Assembly: GCA_948470475.1 (NCBI GenBank)
Contig: OX419345.1
Location: 4,572,533 to 4,636,532 of the forward strand
Length of the DNA: 64,000 bases
Source: Galaxea fascicularis
Lineage: Eukaryota; Cnidaria; Anthozoa; Scleractinia; Euphylliidae
Direction of reading: 5' to 3'
Shown: piece by piece, positions 13,301 through 24,679 of the stretch
Layout: each line of letters begins with the position of its first letter
Numbering within the stretch: the first letter of the stretch is position 1
The notes under the pieces: generated by a model
What the model saw: only the letters and a program-made list of their open reading frames with translations
Databases searched by the model: none
What the model was told of the DNA's origin: nothing
Made by a program: the position numbers and the translations under genes

Positions 13301-13320
13301 TTTTTCTTCTCCTTTCCCAT
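4321..13320 (-). CDS. PES1: Pescadillo homolog (ribosome biogenesis factor)
   Basis: PES1 is the nucleolar scaffold that, with BOP1 and WDR12, forms the PeBoW complex needed for 32S pre-rRNA processing and 60S maturation. Fifteen exons (minus order): 13300-13320, 13139-13218, 11287-11550, 10800-10893, 10588-10621, 9947-9990, 9447-9536, 8934-9050, 8703-8745, 8068-8114, 7812-7945, 6993-7118, 6393-6601, 5407-5525, 4321-4392. All phases join and give 497 aa. Recognisable parts are the N-terminal pescadillo domain ([51 protein letters not shown]), the BRCT region at about residues 305-385 ([50 protein letters not shown]) and a basic Lys-rich tail. The acidic linker is shorter than in vertebrates (human 588 aa). 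The 43-nt exon 8703-8745 is the weakest, supported mainly by phase. Introns carry several SINEs and MITEs. Confidence 0.93.
4782..5061 (+). mobile_element. tRNA-derived SINE, family 1
   Basis: The 5' end looks like a Leu/Ser-type tRNA: an A box (TGGCCGAGTCG at 4790-4800) and a B box (GGTTCAAATCC at 4833-4843). A tRNA-unrelated body follows, then an (ATTT)n tail ending near 5061. It lies in the last PES1 intron, antisense to the gene. The head could pass as a tRNA gene, but it lacks a closed acceptor stem and is followed by body plus tail. Confidence 0.8.
5698..5884 (+). mobile_element. tRNA-derived SINE, family 2, copy 1
   Basis: The tRNA-like head has an A box (TTGGTGCAGTGG) and a B box (GGTTTGATTCC at 5750-5760). 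The body contains GAGGTTTTTCTC and GGGTACTCC and ends in ATTTGATTCGATTTG. It is collinear with the copy at 31005-31210 on the opposite strand, which proves a dispersed family. It lies in the PES1 intron between exons 13 and 14. Confidence 0.82.
7484..7632. mobile_element. Degenerate foldback element, TTAACC family
   Basis: The stretch starts TTATTAACCAAGCGCGAGGGCC and contains ACCGGGAGAATATC facing AGTATTCTCCCAGTAT, then ends CAAGCTTGGTCAATGAGA. It is a diverged member of the foldback group seen cleanly at 44376-44517. It lies in a PES1 intron. Confidence 0.55.
9840..9935 (+). mobile_element. Retroelement 3' tail fragment, copy 1
   Basis: A block of about 90 bp (CAGTCTGGCAAAGTCCCCC, then a TTTGAGCCC block and AAGCGCTAT) ends in a (CATTAT)n run. 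It recurs at 42003-42090 with about 90% visible identity. An AAGCGCTATATAAAT-type end followed by a short simple repeat is typical of LINE/SINE 3' tails. It lies in a PES1 intron. Confidence 0.6.
12123..12459. mobile_element. MITE family C, long foldback
   Basis: The inverted arms are about 75-85 bp. The left arm runs from TTACTGTATG through GGAACTTTGAGGCTGGGTAA to ATTTAAACATTTGTTCG, and the right arm mirrors it down to CATACAGTAA. About 180 bp lies between the arms. No ORF or certain target duplication is seen. It lies in the PES1 intron between exons 2 and 3. Confidence 0.82.
12515..12608. repeat. CACATG-rich degenerate tandem repeat
   Basis: CACATG/CACATGT occurs about eight times in 90 bp, with TTTGTCACATC spacers. 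The arrangement is a short degenerate minisatellite directly right of MITE C. Confidence 0.65.
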
Positions 13321-13427
13321 CGTGTTTTTTCTTCCAAACGACTCCACGTGAAGTAGAGTGTAAGTCACAGTTCTCGATGAATTCTGGGATTGCGCCTGGC
13401 AGATTTTTGTCTTTAATTGGCCGTAAA
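13321..13427. promoter_or_regulatory. Bidirectional promoter of PES1 and CCHCR1
   Basis: The PES1 start codon (minus, 13318-13320) and the preferred CCHCR1 start codon (plus, 13428) are 107 bp apart, so both core promoters must lie in or near this interval. It has no TATA box. A perfect E-box CACGTG sits at 13345-13350. MYC-family proteins are known to drive ribosome-biogenesis genes including PES1, so the site may be functional; that is inference. Confidence 0.65.
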
Positions 13428-16400
13428 ATGGCGGGCAACAAGAAATCAGGCGAAAAATTTCTTTCTCCATCATATTTTCAGGTCTCTCGTCCTAAAGTCT
13501 CTCCAAAGAAGAAGGATTTAGCTTTCATGAAGCTTCATCCTCCGGCTGAATACAATGTCGCGAAAGAAAAGGAGGAATCCAATGCGAGAGCTGCAGCTGA
13601 GATCAACAAATTGCAGAATGAAAACAAACAACTCAGACAGGAACTTGAAACGTCAAAGGAACAGGAGTTACGTCTCGAGGCGGAAATCCGAAAGAACAGG
13701 CTTTTGGTACAGAAAGAGCGAGTTGACGATGCTCTGGATCTGAAGCGAATGGCCGAGCTTCAAGAGGAAAATTTAGCACTGCAATCGGAGGTCAGAAAGT
13801 TTAGTAGTTTGACAGCTAAGCTCAAAACAGACCTCAGAGAGATAAAATCAAACTTTGGAACAGACCTTGAAAGGGCTGAAGGGGAGTTAGAGAAGGCAAA
13901 TGTGTTGATTAAGGAGCTCAAAGCTGAACTGAAGCAAAAAGACCAAATGTTTGAGCGAGAAATGGGGAGTTTGGAAAAGCGCTCCAAAAAGCAAGCGGCA
14001 GTGATAAAGGATTTGAAGGCTGAAGTGAAAAATGTTGAGGAGCAAGTGAAGATCGACAGGAAAGGCTTCGAAGATGTTATCAGTAAAAATCAGTATGACA
14101 GGTACGAACAAGTGAAAACTTTAGAGAAACGGCTGGGTGTTTGTGAAGCCAATTATTTGCAAGAGTTACAAGAAATGAGACATGAGATCTTAAGAAGAGA
14201 GCAGATCCAAACAGAAATGAAGGAAGACCTCTCAGTTAAAGAGGAGGAGCTGAAGAATTTGAGAGATGAACTGAAAGCAAAGGAAGTAGAAAGTACAACG
14301 ATGATAAGTGAACATCAAGAAAAGCTGAAGATCAATCAGCAACATTTTGAAAAAAGCATAGCAGAATTAAACAGTAAAATTGAAAAACAAATGTTTTCCC
14401 ACCAAAAAGAAGTTGAAAATTTAACAGGTGGGTTATTTTAAACAATATTGGATGAGGTTTTTGTGATATTCAGAATAATCAAGGTCTTGGTAAGAGTTAT
14501 CGGCCGAAGGCTGAGGCTGATAACCCTTACCTTGAGGAAACTTGAGAAATCATGCACCACAGTCATAAATGACATGATTATCGGTGACCTTGAGTGTTCT
14601 TGACATGATTATTGTATAATTTGCTGCTGGAAGCTATCACAGGTGCTGGTTTCAAAAATTCTCTGTATTCTTTCAGCCAATCAGAAAAGAGATAACAAGT
14701 TCAGTGTATAATAAAACCAGATATCTAACTGCTTTTTTTCAATTTCTTTAGCCATCAAGTCACAAATGCCTGGTTTTGGTCAAACCTCAGATATGTTTGT
14801 TAATCTCTGCACTAGTTTATCTAAGTCAAAAACTGATCAAGAAGAACTTAGGAGGGTTATATGGAGGTCAAACTGGAACATCTTCGAGCAGGGGTATGGA
14901 TTTTTTCCTGGAATGTGTAGTTCCAGAAAATATCCATACATCCCCTGCGGAAGTTCAGTGGAAATACTAAGGGGGAGTGGGGTGCCAAAAGGAAAAGTTT
15001 TAAAAGAAAAGTATGGAACTAAAATGGATTTTCTGGAGGGATGGGGTGGGAGGGGCAAACCTAAAAACCTTCCATGGCAGGTTATGGATATTTTCCAGAA
15101 CCATACAACAACTTGTTATTAGGGGTGGAGCTAAAATTAAAGCTTAAATGTTTAGAGGATCGATTAAGCCCAATGCATGGTATTAAACTAGAATTTCTAG
15201 AAGGTTGGAAGTGGGAGATGAAGTTTAAACTTGAAATCCATCTGTGAAGGGTACATGAATATGTGTACAATGTATTTTGTGGAATAACATTTATCCAACA
15301 ACCTTGCCTCCTGCAGTAACGCTTCAAAAGAAAGAAGATGAACTGAGGGCCCAGAGCTCAATAGTTGATCAGCTGAGAACTTACATTGGAGAGAACCTTC
15401 CAAACACACAGATTGAGAAGCTTCAGAGGGAAAATGAAGAAGGAAGACAGAACATGATGGGTTTACTGCAAGAAAATGAAAACTTAAGATCAACAGCTGA
15501 ACTCCTTAATGTAAGACTGACGTCACTGAATGAAATCCTTTCAATTCAGGAGACAGAACTGCTGAGATTTCAAACAAGATTTACTAAGGAGTCTAGAGAT
15601 CAGGAAGAGGATTTGCTTACAAAATGGAGAGAGAAGGTGTTTGCATTACTTGTTCAGCTTAAATCACAGGCGATTATTCATGAAAAGGAGGATAGAACTG
15701 GGAGAGCTCAGGTGAGTAAATTACTAAACTTTTATTTTATTTTATTTTATTTAACTTCGCCAAGCTGGCAGGGACACCGCAACAGCGGGCGCCAATTACT
15801 GCGGGCCCGAGACACAGGTCAGCACCAGGGGTGGTCACAGCCAAGGGTAATTACCAGTAGTTAAGTACATGTAGTCTTAACTCTCAAAGATCAACAGGGC
15901 ACTTTTTAAGTTCAGAGTGGCATGGAGTCTTGTTTAGTGTGATTCTGCTATATGTCGGTCTGGGTGGGTGAGGTGGGTTTAATCTAAGAGCTTGGTGCAA
16001 AAGGATGTTTGTGATGGTTTGGCCTACACTTTACCATCTCAAAAAGCTAAGGTCATATGCTTATTCACTGAATTGTTGCCTGAAGACCACAAAATAAATA
16101 CTGAGCTATATTTCCGATAACCAGAGTGTATTTCAAAGTACATCGAATTCAAGTGAAATTGAGATTTTAAGGCCAAATCCTCACAAACAACCCTTTGTTC
16201 CAAGAAAGAAAAAGGCTCAAATTTACAATAACTTACTCTTGAGGCTTAACATATATATTTATCTAAAACATTTTTCAGGTACAGCACTTGATGAAAGAAC
16301 TTGAAGAATCTCAGAAAGAAGCTGCCTTACTTACACACACCTTGGTGGACAAAAAAGCAGAACATCAAATTGAGATTAACAGAAATGTTGCCTTAGAAAG

Positions 16401-19400
16401 GCAGCTTGAGAAAAGTCAACAAAGTGAGATGAGGTTGAAGTCTCTTTTGGCAGAGTTTCAAATATCACTTTGTAGTCTGCAAGAGGTTGCTCAAGCAACT
16501 GAAATTTTTGCAGAGCAGATTACTTCCAAGATGGATGAAGCCTTCAAGAAACTTGCTGTGTTTTCCCAACGAATCAGTTTTGCATCAGGAAGAGTTAAAT
16601 TTCTTGAAGGTCAGTGACTGCTTAAATATCAGAAAGTCAGATTCCCTTTTGTCACAGCTGAACTGAATTGTAACATTTCAGATGTACATGTCCCGTAGCT
16701 ACAAGATTTCAAACATTTTTAAAAAGACCAATGCAGTTCATACTACTTATTTATTTATTTATTTATTATCTTCTTGCCACAGAATAAATTACAGATAGAA
16801 TAGAAAACTGGTAATAAATAGCTAATTAATATTAAATTTAAAGTGAACATATAACTTGGAAGGAGTGACTGTGGCGGGGAAATCTCCGAGAAGCAAAGCT
16901 TATGAGGAATAGAGATTTCCCCCCACGGGCATTGAAATACTACTAGGCGGCATTTAACAATAAAGAAAAGACGTGTATTTTAAATATGTAAGTGTATTTA
17001 GACAAAAAGATAGATATAAAGTGTTATGATATTCAGGTTGTATCTTGTCTGGCCCTTAAAAATGGTTTGATCACACGCTTGAATATATCAAAAGTCGGGG
17101 CGTTTTTGATGCTGCTCGGCAATGAATTCCATATCCTAGGACCTTGAAACAGGATCGAAAATTTTTTGATATTTGTTCTACAGGTATGAGGTCGGTAAAG
17201 GTCAGAGTATCTCGTTGAATATTGATGAATCTGATTTCCAGTTTGAAAGATTTGATTAAAAGCAGTAGGTAAAGCGTCATGATGATATAGGTACATAAAA
17301 GAACTTACTTGGAGCGAGTAGATACTAAAGACATCAAGAATTTTTAAATTTGCAAAAAGAGGTTTACTTGTAGCCTTGTAGTCAGCCTTCGAGATCGCCC
17401 GGACTGCTCTTTTCTGTAGTAGGTAAATTCGTTGCAGGTTGGTGACATAAGTAGAGGCCCAAATTAAATTGCAGTAAGTAAGATATGGATAAACAAGGGC
17501 ATAGTATAGCGTAAGAAGAGATTTTGAGGGCAAATAGTATTTAGCTTTATAAAGTAACCCAACAGATTTGGAAATCTTAGCCGTAATATAATTTATATGA
17601 GTTTTCCACGTAAGGTGCTGATCAATATAAACTCCGAGAAACTTAGTATTTTCTACTTGTTCAAGAACATTATTTTCTATGACAATCTGCCTACTGATGG
17701 GTAGCGTTTTTTGCCTTGGTCTGAAGATCATTAGTTTTTTTTTTTTGACGTTGATTGATAACTTATTGGCTTTTAGCCAAGTTGAAACATTGTGGAGCTG
17801 GTCGTTAAGGTAGGAGGTAAGTACATCCAGGTCACTATGTTCAGAAAATATACTAGTATCATCGGCAAATAATATAAATTCGAGTTCATTAGAACTAGAG
17901 CAAGCTGGGAGATCATTTATATAAATAATAAAAAAGAGGGGGCCTGGTATAGAGCCTTGCGGTACGCCACAGATTTGCCTTAAAGCATCGGATTTAGAAT
18001 CATCAATTTGGACATATTGTATTCTATTACGAAAATAGTTAGTTATCCACTTGTGGGGTGTCCCAGTGATGCCATATGCTTCCAATTTAGTTAACAGTAT
18101 TGCATGATCTAGGGTATCAAAGGCTTTTGATAAGTCAAGAAATATTCCAGCTAAGTATTTTTGACGGTCAACGGCGTTGGAAACTTTGTTCATAAAATTG
18201 ATCAAAGCGTGGGAAGTAGAGTGGCCAGGACGAAAACCGAATTGATGTTTAAATAATATGTCATTATCGATTAAGAAATTGAAATATGCGATTATAAACA
18301 GCTCTTTCAAAAATCTTAGAAAAGGCAGGAAGTATAGAAATTGCACGGTAATTTTGTGCTAAGCTAGCGTTATCAGATTTAAAGATAGGAATGATTTTAG
18401 ATATTTTCAGTCTATCTGGAAAAACGCCTGATGACAAAGATAGGTTAATAATTAATAACAGTGGATCTGAGATGAGGTCAAGTGTTTTTTTGATAATAGA
18501 AATTGGAATGTTATCAGCTCCGGGGGCCTTACCGTCTTTAAAACCTTTAGTTATTGTTTTGAGTTCCTCAGCGGTTACATGAGTGAAGCTTGACAGCGAG
18601 TCTGAGGGCACACTGCTTATAAAATCCTGGAACGACTTGGAGGCAGGGGCTATTTTCTCAGCCAAATTTGGACCGATGTTTGTGAAATATTTACAAAATT
18701 TGTTGGCAATTATTTCTTTATTGTTTATGCTTTCACCGTTTTCATCTACTAACGGGTATGTCAACTTCTTCTTTTTGTTATGGCCTATTGCATTATTCAA
18801 AATCCTCCACGTCTGCTTGATGTTAGTCTTATTTATTTCAATTTGATTTTCAAAATAGAGCCTCTTGGCAACTCTTAGAAGATTAGTTAGTTTGTTTTTA
18901 TACGTTTTGTATTTGAGAAGTTTTTCATTCGATCGATGATAAAGGTATTGCTTGTATAGCTTATTTTTCTTATTGATTGACCTAAGTAAGCTCTTTGTAA
19001 GCCAAGGTTTCCTAAAGGAATTCAGAGCTTTACCTTTGATAGTTTTAAAAGGGAAACACGTATCAAATAAGCCAGTGTACTTATCAATGAAAATATTGTA
19101 AGCGGTGTTAGGATCATTGGCATTGTTGGTCTGATCAGAGAAATCCCAGTTAATATTTTCTAGTTTGTGTCTAAATTCATTGACTCTTATCTCACTGGTA
19201 TCTCGGATAGTAAAGCTGTTGCTGTCTTTACGCAAGCAATCACCAAAAACAATTGAAAAGATCGGTAGGTGATCTGAGACAGACTACTTATTAACCAAGA
19301 GTGACATCATTACAGGGAAATCTGTGACTGACACCTTGATGTATTTGCAAGGTCAATAACAAGGCACCGATGTCTGAGATTTCCCTGTAATGACCAAAGG

Positions 19401-22400
19401 GACAATGTTGATAGAACTCACTCTTCAAACATTAGAATCATTACTCATAATTAAGGCTCTAGATGTTTCACTTACCAGTAAATGCAGCCGTTATTGAGAG
19501 AAAAACTCTCACTATGTTTTCTTGCTTGTGCTTACAAGCATTGCTGGGTGAAGGAAAATTTTTGTAATGCCTATATCAGGGTGTTCATTAGGCATCGGAG
19601 ATTGGAGAATTCTCCGGCTACTGGGTGGAATTCTCCGGCTAAATTTTGATGGCCTGTAGCAGCCTTGAAGGTAATTTTTTGTCTGAGTGGCCAGATTCTC
19701 CTGTTACTTTATAATATCCTCCTACTACTTCAGTTCTTAATGAAAACCCTGCTATATAAGCATTATAAGGAAGGCTGGCGTGCTCTGCAGCCAGTCAAAT
19801 CGCTTGTACCATCAATGCCATAATGTTATTTATAGATAATAAGAAAAGTGAGCCTAAACAAACCATATATAGGTGCAATCATGCCAAGCACATCATTAAA
19901 CTTAAGGAAGTGACATTTTGTTGGTCACTGGTAGAATGTGAAATGTCATCTGGACAGATTTCCATGTCAATTTCAGACATTTACAGTAATGAAGGTATCT
20001 TTTTTCCAACCCCTGCCTTTTACATTACCTCCTTGTCATGTTATTATTTTTGTTACTAGGTTTAATAACACATCGTGAGGCACAGCTGAGAAATTCTGAG
20101 ACTTTGGTCAACAAAGCTACTGATAATCTGCAGTCAGCCTCTAGTGGTAACTATGTTTTACTTATTGCTTTGAAAAGTCGGGGTTTCTGCTCTCTCTAAT
20201 ATACAATCAGAACCCTACAGTACATCAGGTCATCAACTAGAAGTTTCTAAAATAACAACTGAAAGATTTTAGAAATATCTGAAAATGATCAGACAGACCT
20301 TTAAACAGAAGGTTCCAGATTGTTCTTACTACAAAGCAGTTATTGGATGGTGCAACATCAGCACATCTAGAGAGTTCAAATGTTGTCACACAATATTGTT
20401 ACAGGCAATATTTAGCATTATAATTACCGGTACATCGTTTTGCAATTTTGAAGTACTGGTATACCAGTCATACAGAAACAAATCAATAATAGTATTGACC
20501 ACAAGACCAAGTAACAACAATGTCAGTACAAAAACAAGAAGTGCATGCTATTTATTTAGTGTATTTTTTTTTGCTTTACTTCTCAGAAGAAGGTGATATT
20601 TTTGAATCAGAGCCTGGTTTGACGTATCAGCAACTGGCTTCAGAAGTAAAACAATTAACAAAAGAAAGAGACCATCTCCTAGCACAAGCCAGGAAGGATT
20701 CAGAGACTCTAGAGAAAAGAGAAATGTCAGTCAAAGCTCATTTTGAGGAACAACTGCAAGAATCTCATAAAAGAATATTACAGGTGAGGCACAGTTGAGC
20801 CTTCCCGAGAACAAACACTTTTCATGGGCATAGATGAGGGTGCATTCTATCAGGGCGTTTCTGCAAAAGAAAAACTTGGCCTGACCAATTCTGTACATTC
20901 TGCTCTTAATAGCAGGATGGCCAGACAGAATACTGGTACAGGTGTTCATAATTTTTCACAAAGCTTTGGAAAATGTTTTGGGCCCAAGAAGTTATTACTT
21001 TAAACAGCAATGGTTGTAGCATTTTTTGGAGAAACTGTAGCTGTAGTCCAATATATTTTCAATTTTATAGAGTGTTTTTTTGAAAAATAATAATTACAAA
21101 ATTGAATAAGTCAGAACAATGCTTGTATCGTAACAAACAAGTAGCGGCTATGCGATGCTTCGCTGATTTCATTGTTCATGAAAACAAAAGGTTTCTTTTG
21201 TTTCTCGTTGAACACAAGATCTCAAAAAGCGCCGCCAGGTTTTTTCTATCAGTGTTAACTCGAAAACGAAGTGGAAACTAGCAGAAAAAAGAGCAGGGAT
21301 GTAGTTTCCTATTAAATTAGAGACCACATGGTAAATTTCAGCTCATTTGGACGAAAAAAATAAAAACCCGACCAAACTTTGACATAGAATGGTTATGCTC
21401 CGACCCCTTCAATTAGAATAGTCCCAAAAGAGCACACCTTCAGTCATGGTTCAAATTACACAAATGCTATCAGTATTGTTTTTAACGTACATGTTGTGCT
21501 GAGAGACTTTCGCCCAAATGTTGAATAGCAGTTGCCAAGTAGACAGCCACCTTTAACTTTAACATAATGAATGAAAGTTAGTTGTCCATCAGTAGCAATT
21601 TTAGTGAGACAGTCATTAATGCAAATGCGGCCACTCAGAGCCTGAAATGTTTTTCAGGGTCTCTGTTCAAGTAGTGTTACGGCCACATTTGCATTAATGA
21701 CTGTTTAACATAATGATGTATGTCTTTTCTGAAGGTTGAAAATTGGGCCTCATTACCTGTTTGCAACTTGAGCATGTTTCTTGTAAATGGCTAATTGATA
21801 GCTGAGAAAATAATAGCTGTAATAACGAACAACCCCCACTTTTTAACAGTTGGAGTCACTCTTAAAAGATGAGCGAGAACGAGGTGCTGTTCTGAGTCAG
21901 AAACTACAGGTGACAGAAGCTGATCTTTCTGAGAGACTGGAGGCCATTGAGACGCTCAAAACGGAAATGGCAAAACACAAAGATGAGACTGAGAAACGTG
22001 AGTAAAAGGGATCAATTTTGGTTAATTTTATTTTGCCTGTTCCATTGATGACTTCAAGAAAGTTGAGGATTGAAGGAGGAACCCTGTTGAATGGTTGTGA
22101 ACAATCAGGATTGGTGGAATTGTGGACTGATCAGATGGTTAAATGGGATGCTTTTGTCTTTGATGACTTCAGATTGTCAGAACATCAATCAGTGTCACTT
22201 CAAACAGCTGCTCTTCTCTTAGTTATGGCTAAGTTTACAATGTATGTTGAAGACTACATGTATCAAGTCTTTATGTATTTGATTTTGTCACATAAAATAA
22301 ATTATAATAACATACAGTTGCTCACAGTAGATAGTAGAGAAAAAAGTGCCAAGGACACCAAAAAGAAACAAGAAAGCTTGAATGAAACTAAGCCTTCTCA

Positions 22401-24251
22401 AACTATAAAGAATGATTGGACTTGATTAAGCCTAATTAATCCTAGTTAATATACATAATTAACCCTTCAAGATTTAATTAGGCCTGGTAAGACATTGTGA
22501 GACTTTTAATTTTGTTAGAAGTGTACAGAACCATCACAGAAACAATGTCTAGTGTTTAGTCTGGTTTAAACCATAATAATTATCAGCATGTTTGTATTCT
22601 CAATGCTTTTCTCCATATGTTTTCCCAGTGTGGCAATGAGGAGAATTTGTAAAACAATCAAGACCTGTGCTTCTTGATCACTTTATTTTTTTTCACAACC
22701 TTTGTTGTTCGATTGAGCAGTGTTACTAAAAAAGAAAATTAAACATTGGTCATTCTTGGAAGTTAAAGGGTAAAGAAATTGAAAACAGAAGGTAAACTTT
22801 GACATATATGCCCTTTCTGGCAAATGCTTTTCAACACGGGTTTTTAAAAACAAAAAAACTAAAACCTTCTGTCAACATTTAGACTTAGGTAAAGTTCTGC
22901 AAGCTGAACAAGCAAGATTTACAGAAGAATTTGCCAAGCTAGAGCGGCAGTTCAATGATGTTCGCCGTGAACACACCAAAGCAGTGGTGGCCCTCAGACA
23001 AGCAGAGAGGCAAGCTGAACGCGAGAAGGAGAAATCAGCTGAGCAACTGTCTCTTCAGCAGAAAGAATATGAAATGACACTGGAAAAAAGCCAGTCACAA
23101 GCGAGACAGTTAGAGAAAGAAAGAAACATGCTCATGGCAACGGTTAGGCAGGAAGGATTCAAAGTTCCAAGACTACGACCAAAGGAGTTTTCAGGTAAGT
23201 TTGTTACTTTTGCTGACTTATTAGTATTACCTGTAATACAAAGTCCAGGTCAGAAACTTCTAAGTAATTATGTAAATCTGATATAACAGGCTAAACTTTT
23301 AATTTCCTACTACCTATTGATAGCAAAGCCCAAAACAGGTGAGCACTCAAGGTATTTGCTATGCAAACTCACAGTGTGCAACAATAAAGGGCAGTTGAAT
23401 GCATCAAGTAACATGCTTTACAGACCACTGACCTCATACTCATACTGGTACTCATTTTTCTTGGAATGCTATCCAAGGGGGAAAGGTGCAATGAGGTTAT
23501 CCCTATGTGAAGGCCCAACCCAAGGTCAGCACTAGGGGTGGTCACAGCCAGGGTTCGTTACGTCCCTAGTGGTTCTTTAACGTCCCACAGAATTAATTGT
23601 GGAGAGTTGTGAGAGGGGACCTCTGTTTTATCGTCCTTATCCGAGAAGACTAGAAAGTCTAACTATTTGCAGATGTCATTGCAAAGGAAGCACTTTCTCC
23701 TCAGTTATTTAAAGACCCTGAGTGTTCGTCCGGCTGGGGCTTTGAACCCACGACCTCCCGCACTGTAGTCCGGCGTTCTACCAACTGAGCCAACCGGTCG
23801 GACCTGCCAATAATGTGGGCACACTTAGATGTGAAGCAATCTGTGCACTGTATTCTAACTTTTATTCGAAAGGCATGCAAATGCAAATGAAATAACAAGC
23901 AAGATCAGTTCCACTTTCCAGTCTTTTCTCTTAAATTTGTCATTAGCAGGTGGGGCAGATGATGAAAAAGAGAACAGGGACCACACCCACCCAGTAGAGA
24001 GAAGACCAGCAAAGACTAGTAGAGGCAAAGGGAAACAACAAAGAGCAGAGAAATCTGTCCAATCCAATGCCAAAGTTCCTTCATTGAGTCAAGGCCACTC
24101 AGCTCAGGCATCTCAAACAACAGCAGGAGAAAATAAGGAGCAACTGAACTTGATGGAGATGACATCTGTGCTGAAAGATTTACACTCACTTTCAACTGCT
24201 CTACTGACGATGGACAAAGAGAGTGGTGAAGATTCTCAACAGTCGTTTTAA
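13428..24251 (+). CDS. CCHCR1: Coiled-coil alpha-helical rod protein 1 homolog
   Basis: CCHCR1 is a long coiled-coil protein of centrosome/centriole and P-bodies. Eight exons: 13428-14427, 15317-15711, 16279-16609, 20060-20146, 20587-20783, 21850-21997, 22883-23194, 23950-24251. All phases agree, giving 923 aa (human about 780). Orthology rests on an ordered series of matches: LRTYIGENLP, STAELLNVRLTSLNEIL, QETELLR, LTKWREKVFALLVQLKSQ, the GLITHR block, REHTKAVVALRQ, LEKERNMLMATVRQEG, and a C-terminal SVLKDLHSLSTAL close to the human tail. Nearly the whole chain before residue 820 is heptad-rich coiled coil, and the last 100 residues are polar and low in helix. The ATG at 13428 (AAAATGGCG) is preferred over an in-frame ATG at 13377, which has a weak context and would add 17 residues. 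The LINE sits antisense in intron 3. Confidence 0.9.
14487..14625. repeat. Short foldback repeats in CCHCR1 intron 1
   Basis: GGTAAGAGTTATCGGCCGAAGG pairs imperfectly with CTGAGGCTGATAACCCTTACC as a compact hairpin (14489-14532). A second block repeats ATGACATGATTATCGGTGACC and TTGACATGATTATTG. It looks like an eroded MITE. Confidence 0.45.
15728..15846 (-). mobile_element. SINE family 3, 3' fragment
   Basis: Read on the minus strand, the piece contains GGCTGTGACCACCCCT and GTGCTGACC, shared with the full-length copy at 23512-23804, then ends in an (AAAAT)n tail. The tRNA-like head is missing, so the copy is 5'-truncated. It starts a few bases after the exon 2 donor of CCHCR1. Confidence 0.65.
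16752..19282 (-). mobile_element. 5'-truncated CR1/L2-like LINE
   Basis: A non-LTR retrotransposon lies antisense in CCHCR1 intron 3. On the minus strand the reading starts at the very end of the AP endonuclease domain (SDHLPIF), passes through a linker, then the reverse transcriptase with FLDLSKAFDT, GVPQGSIPGPLLF, the catalytic FADDTSIF, WLKANKLSINVKK and KFLGVYID, and ends with the NSLPSSIKNA tail typical of CR1/L2-type elements. Two ORFs (18264-19235 and 17033-18346) overlap by a single frameshift near 18270-18320, so it is dead but young. A short 3' region ends in (AATA)n. It is flanked by a perfect 10-bp direct repeat ACTACTTATT at 16742-16751 and 19283-19292. ORF1 and most of the endonuclease are missing, as expected for incomplete reverse transcription. 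Confidence 0.92.
19288..19415. mobile_element. Foldback element of the TTAACC family
   Basis: The arms TCATTACAGGGAAATCTG and GAGATTTCCCTGTAATGA face each other around a 60-bp centre. The left end (ACTACTTATTAACC) is the same as the end of the foldback at 44376. The LINE at 16752-19282 inserted into this end, so this element was there first. Confidence 0.6.
19585..19760. repeat. Probable interspersed repeat (CTCCGGCTA type)
   Basis: TTCTCCGGCTA occurs twice (near 19612 and 19632) in a block that echoes the CCCCGGCTAC blocks at 36770-36875. It may be a diverged dispersed repeat. The evidence is limited to these shared words. Confidence 0.3.
21610..21703. mobile_element. Compact MITE in CCHCR1 intron 5
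   Basis: Inverted ends of about 23 bp begin CAGTCATTAATGCAAATG and enclose about 48 bp, giving a 94-bp hairpin. The left arm differs from the right by one or two bases. No ORF is present. Confidence 0.8.
23512..23804 (-). mobile_element. tRNA-derived SINE, family 3, full length
   Basis: The tRNA-like head on the minus strand has an A box (TTGGCTCAGTTGG) and a B box (GGTTCAAAGCC at 23738-23748) separated by a normal anticodon-arm distance. A tRNA-unrelated body follows, ending in the GGCTGTGACCACCCCT block shared with 15728-15846. It lies in the last CCHCR1 intron. The head is not a functional tRNA gene. Confidence 0.8.
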
Positions 24252-24280
24252 GCGGTTGTTGTGCTAGCAATAATCAACTA

Positions 24281-24286
24281 AATAAA
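24281..24286 (+). terminator. Polyadenylation signal of CCHCR1
   Basis: AATAAA lies 29 bp after the CCHCR1 stop codon. A second AATAAA at about 24394 is an alternative. Confidence 0.6.
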
Positions 24287-24563
24287 GGTGGTTTAACATG
24301 TTTGGTACCAGTTGGACCTGTCATGCAAAATTACAGCCCCTTCCATTGTGTAAGAAGATTACATTACCATATCTTTTGCACTGAGGATGTTTCAATAAAA
24401 AAAAATTATTGTGACCATGCATCTCACCCCTCTGGAGCTTGTCCTTCTGTTTTACCCCTCCCAGCCTCAATAATGTCATGATACAATAGTTTAAGTTTTG
24501 TCTTCCAAAAGTTCAATAGATTACACAAGAAGCCAGAGCTGAGACATCAGTTCATTCATCTGC

Positions 24564-24569
24564 TTTATT
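24564..24569 (-). terminator. Polyadenylation signal of the DJ-1/PfpI gene
   Basis: AATAAA on the minus strand, about 110 bp past the stop codon of the DJ-1-like gene. Together with 24281-24286 it shows that the two convergent genes end within about 280 bp of each other. Confidence 0.55.
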
Positions 24570-24679
24570 TTGAAAATACACACATCTAAGAACCTACTGG
24601 CAAAGACCAGTAACTTGAGAAAGCAGGTTATTAGGAAAACCACAAAACTGTACTTTAGGCAGAGCCTAGAAACTAAGGC

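Noticed and set aside
14766..15122. 118-codon ORF in CCHCR1 intron 1 that could be an extra exon
   Set aside because: Exon 1 and the exon at 15317 join in phase without it, its best donor would break the phase, and it contains repeats (GGTATGGATTTTTTCC / GGTTATGGATATTTTCC).
22018..22425. 135-codon + strand ORF just after CCHCR1 exon 6
   Set aside because: It begins in the intron after a good GTGAGT donor, lacks family likeness and is not coiled coil. It is best read as intron.
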